A stretch of DNA of 48,283 nucleotides from Candidatus Cloacimonadota bacterium (GTDB lineage: Bacteria > Cloacimonadota > Cloacimonadia > Cloacimonadales > Cloacimonadaceae). Where the stretch lies: the NCBI GenBank assembly GCA_012522935.1, contig JAAYJN010000113.1:1-48283 (forward strand), in the 5' to 3' direction. Numbering within the stretch: position 1 is the stretch's first letter; every line of letters begins with the position of its first letter. The notes beneath the pieces are model-generated. The model worked only from the letters and a program-made list of their open reading frames with translations, had not been told where the DNA came from and ran no database searches. A program made the position numbers and the translations under genes. Of this stretch, positions 43,314 through 48,283 are shown piece by piece.

Positions 43314-44891
43314 ATGTGGGATTTGAAATGTCTTATGAACGAAGTAGTGTATTTTTCTGATACCAATAACAGCCCTTGCTTTCACAGCAGTGGCTATGTG
43401 CAAAAGCATCTTAACCTATTCAAAGAAGATTGGAAGAACCTGAATCTGGTGGATGCAAGGATTTTGCAGGATTTGGAATTGCCTGCAAACAAAGATAATC
43501 CCGATCCCCTCATCAGGGCTTGCCATCATCTTTTGTGGGGGATGTTTCACCATCAGGATGGAGATATGCTACAGGGCTACCTTTTTTTGATGGAAGCGGA
43601 GCGCGTTTTGGAGCTTACTCACCAAGTCCACGGTGATAGCATCCCCAAAAATGACTTCTTTTCTTACGGTCTATTGGAAATAGCCAGTTTTTTCTACCGT
43701 CTGTTCGATATCAAAAACACCCGTAACTACATACAAAGGGCACAATCTTTTGCACACTCAAACCATTTAAAGGTGATAACGGCTACTTTTGAGCAGGCAT
43801 TCAGTCGCAATCTCTTTTTTATGGATGTAATTGCCGGGGATATGAGTGTGTTTGATGAGGGTTTGGAATATATGAGGCAAAACCGACTTGATTATGCGTT
43901 GGTAAAGGCTCTGTTTTTACGCAAATCCATCAATATCACTCTGGGTCAGATGGATGCCACTTTTGATAACTATTTTGAAGGCATGGGCATCTGCCAAAAG
44001 CTTGGTCTGGATACGTTTCAATCCGGATTTCACCTGGCATTGGGCGTGTGGTATGCAAAGAATAAAGAGTGGCAAAAGGCACTAAAATGTTATCAGGAAG
44101 CCTACGAGATGAGCGAGAGTCATTATCGGCAACTGTTGTGTTTTGAGAATACTGCCTCGCTGTATGAACGCTATAATCCCAGCCACAATAAGCGCATTGA
44201 AGCCCTGATGAAAATGTTGGAAAAGGCAGAAAAACATAATATCATGCAAAAGATACCCGTGGTGTGCCTCTATCTGGGACACTACTATCGGGAGGAAAAG
44301 CAGGACCTCGAAATGGCAAGGTATTACATGAAAAAAGGATACGATGCGGCGATGGATATGCAGGAACAGGGGATTCACCTATTTTCCAGATCCGCCCGCA
44401 TCGCCAGGGAGTATCCAGAATTTATGGAAAAATACTACCTACCTTGGATTAGCCATGGCCAAAAGACAATTGATGTCGGAAACATGGCATTTTGCCTGGA
44501 TAAGGATTGGAAGCAATGCAAGAATACCTTTCAATACTCCCTGATAATACATCACCTTACCCAGGGCAAAAGCGTTAGCGAGCTGCTAAGCCACCTTGAT
44601 CTCAAGCTCTGCACCTTTCAAGCCATCCGCAAAAAGCTGATCTCAGCAGGTTTTGATATTCCAGACTTTCGCTATAGTTATGCAGCCCAGAAAAAGCTTG
44701 AACTTGATCCCCAATTTGCAGAGTATTGCCAAAGCGTGACAGAGCAAAATTGGAAGGAGGCAAATCTCTGCTTCCAAAAAGACGCACTCAATGCCTTGAT
44801 CAAGCATCACAACAATAATAAAATGCAGCTTAGCAAACAACTCAAGATCAGCTACCCCACTATGCTGAAAATGTTCAAGGATATCGTCTGA
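43314..44891 (+). CDS. TPR-repeat protein with C-terminal Fis-like HTH
   Basis: This is a 525-residue cytoplasmic protein without signal peptide. Most of it (about 60-400) is TPR-like helical hairpins (HLALGVWYAKNKEWQKALKCYQEAYEM is typical). The last 40 residues resemble a Fis/HTH_8 DNA-binding end: FQKDALNALIKHHNNNKMQLSKQLKISYPTMLKMF. The start is uncertain: GTG 43311, ATG 43314 and ATG 43335 are all open and none has a good binding site. TTGACA lies at 43298-43303, so a leaderless start at 43335 is possible. A transcription regulator sensing protein or peptide signals is the likely role; its target may be the palindromes downstream. Confidence 0.7.
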   Translation: MWDLKCLMNEVVYFSDTNNSPCFHSSGYVQKHLNLFKEDWKNLNLVDARILQDLELPANKDNPDPLIRACHHLLWGMFHHQDGDMLQGYLFLMEAERVLELTHQVHGDSIPKNDFFSYGLLEIASFFYRLFDIKNTRNYIQRAQSFAHSNHLKVITATFEQAFSRNLFFMDVIAGDMSVFDEGLEYMRQNRLDYALVKALFLRKSINITLGQMDATFDNYFEGMGICQKLGLDTFQSGFHLALGVWYAKNKEWQKALKCYQEAYEMSESHYRQLLCFENTASLYERYNPSHNKRIEALMKMLEKAEKHNIMQKIPVVCLYLGHYYREEKQDLEMARYYMKKGYDAAMDMQEQGIHLFSRSARIAREYPEFMEKYYLPWISHGQKTIDVGNMAFCLDKDWKQCKNTFQYSLIIHHLTQGKSVSELLSHLDLKLCTFQAIRKKLISAGFDIPDFRYSYAAQKKLELDPQFAEYCQSVTEQNWKEANLCFQKDALNALIKHHNNNKMQLSKQLKISYPTMLKMFKDIV

Positions 44892-45054
44892 GCAGCAGAG
44901 ATGAGACGGCTTGCCAACCAGTTGTAAGCAAATGATTTTAGACACTCTTAATGCTCATAAATACCATTACAATATGCTTTCTTAAACTTATGCTTGGCAG
45001 AAAGCCCGTATCAAGGTCTTTTTGCTATTGACAGATTTCATCTTTGTCTCTTCA

Positions 45055-45105
45055 TTATGTTTTAGTGTTCAATTTTATATAATTACATGCTCAAAACATA
45101 ATGGT
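45055..45105. repeat. 11-bp inverted repeat, possible operator
   Basis: CATTATGTTTT (45055-45065) and AAAACATAATG (45095-45105) are perfect complements 29 bases apart. The left arm lies 19 bases after a TTGACA box, so it could overlap a -10 element (CATTAT). Confidence 0.55.
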
Positions 45106-45340
45106 AATACGGATTCTGCGCCTCACAAGTGATTCCTGTTTACACAGTTCACATATTAAGGTAAGGCCTGCAAAGGCAGCCATCGGTCTCGCGATATCTT
45201 CAATGCTATAAGTAGCAAAACAGTGAGCCTTTTAGGTCGGTTTTATCTGCTTGCTTTTAGGGCTCCCTTTTTTCCAGCTTACATATAAGTTTATCCAAAA
45301 ACCGGTTCTGTCGTCTGGAAAACAAACCCCTTTCGTTTAC

Positions 45341-45374
45341 ATTGTATCTATCTAATATTTCAAATGGATACAAT
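45341..45374. repeat. 8-bp inverted repeat, possible operator
   Basis: ATTGTATC (45341-45348) and GATACAAT (45367-45374) are perfect complements 18 bases apart. Confidence 0.45.
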
Positions 45375-45568
45375 ATTCTCTTCTCGCGTTGCTATGCCAT
45401 CAAATCAGATCTGATATTTACTCACAGCCAATAATATCCGTGCTAATGATCTCGGTATTGAAGCCTGTATCTGCTAAGGTTTTCAAGGGCAACAATTCCA
45501 GCATTCTGGCACTGCCAAGAGACCATTTCCAGGTGCATAACTTTCAAATCCACCAAAACTCGTTTTTC

Positions 45569-45596
45569 TTGACATTGCATCCTTGATTGTCATAAT
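45569..45596 (+). promoter_or_regulatory. Predicted sigma70 promoter
   Basis: TTGACA (45569-45574) and CATAAT (45591-45596) are separated by 16 bases. It could drive the small ORF at 45661, a non-coding RNA, or the long leader of the 46092 gene. Confidence 0.5.
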
Positions 45597-45660
45597 TGAA
45601 GCCATGTATTAAGTATAATATAAGTAGTGCAACAAAATATAGACTAAAAAAGGAACTCCA

Positions 45661-45909
45661 ATGGAAGCTGCAAACCAAGAAAGCAAAGCCCATCAAGACT
45701 GTATCTGGGGACGCCCTCTGGATCAGGTTTTGATTTCACCGGTGACGCCGGTATCTCAAAGCCTTGCGAATAGCAGATGTGGTTTTGGCGGTATCCAGCC
45801 AAGCAATCCCTCCAGCTTCCGGGAGTATTGGAATTATATGCTTCAAAATCAAACGGTTGCAGAATCTGCCACCACCTTTTATATCAAATCAAAAAGAACC
45901 CATGGCTGA
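45661..45909 (+). CDS. Doubtful 82-residue ORF
   Basis: The ATG has AAAGGAA 7 bases upstream and a promoter-like pair 65 bases before. The product (containing LANSRCGFGGIQPSNPSSF) has no recognisable domain. Two other plus frames and a minus frame (PEAGGIAWLDTAKTTSAIRKA) are also open, so the stretch may be decayed coding DNA or a multi-copy spacer rather than a gene. Confidence 0.25.
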   Translation: MEAANQESKAHQDCIWGRPLDQVLISPVTPVSQSLANSRCGFGGIQPSNPSSFREYWNYMLQNQTVAESATTFYIKSKRTHG

Positions 45910-46005
45910 GCGTTTTATATGTCAACATCGCACAACAACACATCTTTACACGCAGCCACGGGTTTGATAGACAGATTTGATTCTTTTTCATGTCAAAATC
46001 AAATC

Positions 46006-46039
46006 GGGGATTTTGTGATATCCCAAACCCAAAATCCCC
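46006..46039. promoter_or_regulatory. 10-bp hairpin upstream of the 46092 gene
   Basis: GGGGATTTTG (46006-46015) pairs perfectly with CAAAATCCCC (46030-46039), 52 bases before the GTG. CCTTACGATTTTTG follows, so it could be a weak terminator or a leader structure. Confidence 0.5.
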
Positions 46040-46091
46040 CCTTACGATTTTTGCAGTATTAAATTCAGATAAACCCAATCAAGGAGTTATT

Positions 46092-48283
46092 GTGAAAAAA
46101 TACCTTTTATTAGCTCTGTCACTTGTGCTCATCAGCCTTGCCGTGGCCGAAACCTACACCATAGGTACCGGCACCGGGACTTTCACTACGCAAAATATCC
46201 CGTTCCATGGCAACTTTGATTATGGCTGGAGCAAAGTGATCTGGACAAAGCAAGAGATTAATACCGCCGGTCTGGTAGGTGCTTCCAGCATCATCGGGCT
46301 GGGCTTGGAAGTAAACAATTCACCGGATAACTATGTAAAAGAAGATCAGCGTATTTACGCCCGCCACACCGACGATATGGATTATAGTTCTGGAGACTAT
46401 TTGGCATACCCCGGTCTGGATGGATTCCAGCTTGTTTATCAAGATGACGTAATCTACAACGATAGCGGTTGGCACGTTTATCCTTTTAGTAATACATTCC
46501 AATGGAATGGAAACCAAAACATTGAATTCCTTTTTGAAAACCACAGCGGCGCTCGCCAAAGCGGTCATCCCGTATTCAGATACTCCTTCCCGGATGATTT
46601 TGGCTATCGTGCCGTATTTAAATATGCAAATACAACCTTCCCCTCATCTGAGAACGGAGCCTCCACCCTGTTTCGCTCCAATGTGCAGATCATTACCAGC
46701 GTATCCACTCCCCCCGGAGCGCCTCTGTATCTGCGCCCTGCCAATGGCATCATCTATGCACCATTAGAACTCACTTTCAATTGGACCTCAGTATTGGGTG
46801 CTGAAGGCTACAAGATTTCACTGTGGTCTGAAGACCCCGCCCAAAGTGTGGAAGAACACACGGATTTGGGTGATGTTACCAGTTACACCACTGCTGCTCC
46901 GCTGGAAAACGGACGCACATACTTTTGGCAAGTAGTGCCTTACAACGAATATGGAGACGCTGAGGATTGCCCCGTCTGGAGCTTTACCACTCTTCCGACT
47001 ACCTTGGTGACCATAGGCGATGGCAACGTGGATAATAAACTGCCCATAAACCCCTGGTATGGATATACCTACAGCCAAAGTATCTACCTGCAAAGCGAGC
47101 TGAATATGGCAGATCAACGCATTGTAAGGCTGTCTTACTATTGGAATGGTGAATCAGAAGGGTACAACAGCAATGATTGGACCATCTACATGGGCCATAC
47201 CGATGAAGAAGGATTCTCCGGCAGTTCAAGCTGGATTCCACACGCCGAGCTCATCGAAGTATTCAGAGGCGAAATTTATATCCCCGAAGCTGAAGGCTGG
47301 GTCATTATCGAGCTGGACGCTCCCTTTGTGTATAACAATAGTCAAAACTTGGTCATCGCCGTGGATGAAAACATGCCCGGCTATACAAATAACGTCAGCT
47401 TTTTCTACACCACACCCACACCGGGAATGAACCGCAGCATCACTTATTTCAACGATAGCCTCAATCCGAATCCAGCCGATCCGCCTTCCGGAACCATAAA
47501 AGCAGCCTATCCAAATGTGCTCGTTGAATTTGGTGAATTGCCGGATTACCCCATCTTTATCTACACGCCTGAAAACATGGATTTTGGCACTTTGACCCAA
47601 AACCGTCCCAGCAAATGGCAAAACGTGATTGTAAGCAATATCGGCGGTGCCGTGTTGCAGCTAAAAGCAGATGACATCGAGATTTTTGGCGATAATACTG
47701 ATATGTTTGAATATGACACATCCAAACTGCCAGTGTTGCTGATGCCTGGCCGCAGTGTGAGCATTCCCGTGCGTGCCACGCTTTCAGCCGAAGGCGAAAA
47801 GACTGCCACGTTGCGCATAAATCATGAAGGTGAAGAATATGATGTGGCACTCAGTGCCCTCGGTTTGCCTGCAGACGTGGTGCTCATCGGCGATGGAGAT
47901 GATACCGCTCCGGGCATGCCCATCTTCCCTGCCTATGCCTATAACTATTCTCAAACTATCTATCTGCAAAACGAAATCGATGTGCCCAATCAGGTAATCG
48001 AAACAATCTCTTACTATTGGAATGGCTTGAGCAACGCCATAAACAGCAAAGACTGGACTGTCTATATGGGACATACTGATCTAAACGTATTCCCCAATGC
48101 CAACAGCTGGCTCAGTATGACAGACTTGCTGCCCGTATTTTCTGGCGAAGTGGAGCTTCCCGCCGTGGCAGGCTGGATAGATATACCGCTCACCTATCCT
48201 TTCAGTTATAACAACGTCCAAAATCTGATCATCGCCGTGGAAGAAAACACTCCCGGTGCCAGCAGTGGAAACTTCATCAATAC
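46092..48283 (+). CDS. Secreted modular surface protein, 3' end beyond window
   Basis: An open frame of 730 codons runs off the right edge. AAGGAG lies 5 bases before a GTG, and the product begins with a signal peptide (KKYLLLALSLVLISLAVAE). A module opening with IGTG or IGDG and containing YSQSIYLQ and a GHT-type turn occurs near residues 23, 307 and 598. The 307 and 598 copies are close to each other, and all are related to the modules of the 2340-residue protein (FLWNGTDNIVVD). A fibronectin III domain lies at about 195-300 (PANGIIYAPLELTFNW) and an ASPM/SPD-2/Hydin-like domain at about 490-595 (MDFGTLTQNRPSKWQNVIVSNIG). A sorting tail, if any, lies outside the window. Confidence 0.82.
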   Translation, partial: MKKYLLLALSLVLISLAVAETYTIGTGTGTFTTQNIPFHGNFDYGWSKVIWTKQEINTAGLVGASSIIGLGLEVNNSPDNYVKEDQRIYARHTDDMDYSSGDYLAYPGLDGFQLVYQDDVIYNDSGWHVYPFSNTFQWNGNQNIEFLFENHSGARQSGHPVFRYSFPDDFGYRAVFKYANTTFPSSENGASTLFRSNVQIITSVSTPPGAPLYLRPANGIIYAPLELTFNWTSVLGAEGYKISLWSEDPAQSVEEHTDLGDVTSYTTAAPLENGRTYFWQVVPYNEYGDAEDCPVWSFTTLPTTLVTIGDGNVDNKLPINPWYGYTYSQSIYLQSELNMADQRIVRLSYYWNGESEGYNSNDWTIYMGHTDEEGFSGSSSWIPHAELIEVFRGEIYIPEAEGWVIIELDAPFVYNNSQNLVIAVDENMPGYTNNVSFFYTTPTPGMNRSITYFNDSLNPNPADPPSGTIKAAYPNVLVEFGELPDYPIFIYTPENMDFGTLTQNRPSKWQNVIVSNIGGAVLQLKADDIEIFGDNTDMFEYDTSKLPVLLMPGRSVSIPVRATLSAEGEKTATLRINHEGEEYDVALSALGLPADVVLIGDGDDTAPGMPIFPAYAYNYSQTIYLQNEIDVPNQVIETISYYWNGLSNAINSKDWTVYMGHTDLNVFPNANSWLSMTDLLPVFSGEVELPAVAGWIDIPLTYPFSYNNVQNLIIAVEENTPGASSGNFIN

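Larger units (their letters stand above)
44892..45568. other. Long AT-rich non-coding region with palindromes
   Basis: I found no gene here. It contains an 11-base inverted repeat at 45055-45105 and an 8-base one at 45341-45374, with a TTGACA at 45030-45035. A GC-richer island at about 45160-45230 shares GCCTGCAAAGG with the island near 2060. Confidence 0.5.

Noticed and set aside
45160-45235. Cyclic-di-GMP (GEMM) riboswitch
   Set aside because: GCAAAG and a GC-rich block caught my eye, but the GEMM core and tetraloop-receptor pattern are absent.
1-48283. tRNA, rRNA or tmRNA genes
   Set aside because: I looked through the spacers for cloverleaf and CCA-type ends and conserved rRNA text and saw none; a covariance search would be needed to be certain.

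Overview
This window most likely comes from a member of the FCB superphylum, with Candidatus Cloacimonadota as my best guess. The signs are exported proteins ending in a FlgD/T9SS-like tail (NAYPNPFNPS type), a gingipain-like C25 giant protein, an Omp28-family protein, a DUF6029-like barrel, a DUF3098-like membrane peptide, and a 2-oxoacid:ferredoxin oxidoreductase cluster that carries methylmalonyl-CoA epimerase, which fits amino-acid fermentation to propionate. The phylum is inferred, because no rRNA gene is present.

Layout. At the left edge (1-222) lie the first 28 codons of an IS3-type transposase OrfA and a terminator. 223-1857 (minus) is a secreted choice-of-anchor-L protein. 2273-5614 (minus) is the kor operon (delta-alpha-beta-gamma) plus mce. 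5703-7234 (minus) pairs a PLP aminotransferase with a SpoVG-like protein. 7346-14481 (minus) is a tight run bamA, radical SAM, ispD, a large GlmS-like protein and ispF. 14494-16918 is repeat-rich. It holds a 404-bp inverted-repeat unit and a 1482-bp segment bounded by a perfect 20-bp inverted repeat, which contains a surface lipoprotein that has lost its sorting tail. 16919-18055 (minus) is hisC.

18197-22173 looks like an acquired defence module: a gene remnant, a DUF6978-like/DUF1828 pair, and a TdeIII-family restriction enzyme overlapped with an HTH-containing methyltransferase. 22552-30159 holds a small unknown protein and a 2340-residue C25-peptidase-like surface protein.

30346-35477 is a tight plus-strand run: ornithine-lipid synthesis (olsB, olsA), a small membrane protein, a DUF58 protein, a 22-codon ORF joined to both neighbours by ATGA overlaps, both halves of an Fe-S fumarase, and an EamA transporter. 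A near-perfect parS (ParB-binding) site sits in the gap between the two fumarase genes, which suggests that this segment lies near the chromosome origin.

35545-42067 is an envelope thiol-redox cassette: DsbD, a thioredoxin-like lipoprotein, a TlpA-like protein with an EKP repeat tail, a predicted outer-membrane barrel, and an Omp28-like protein with a CxxC and a sorting tail. 42302-44891 holds a lipoprotein and a TPR/Fis-like regulator. A 1.2-kb non-coding stretch with several palindromes then leads to a secreted modular protein that runs off the right edge and shares its repeated module with the 2340-residue protein. Three copies of a ~75-bp palindromic repeat (14611, 22434, 43173) are scattered through the window.
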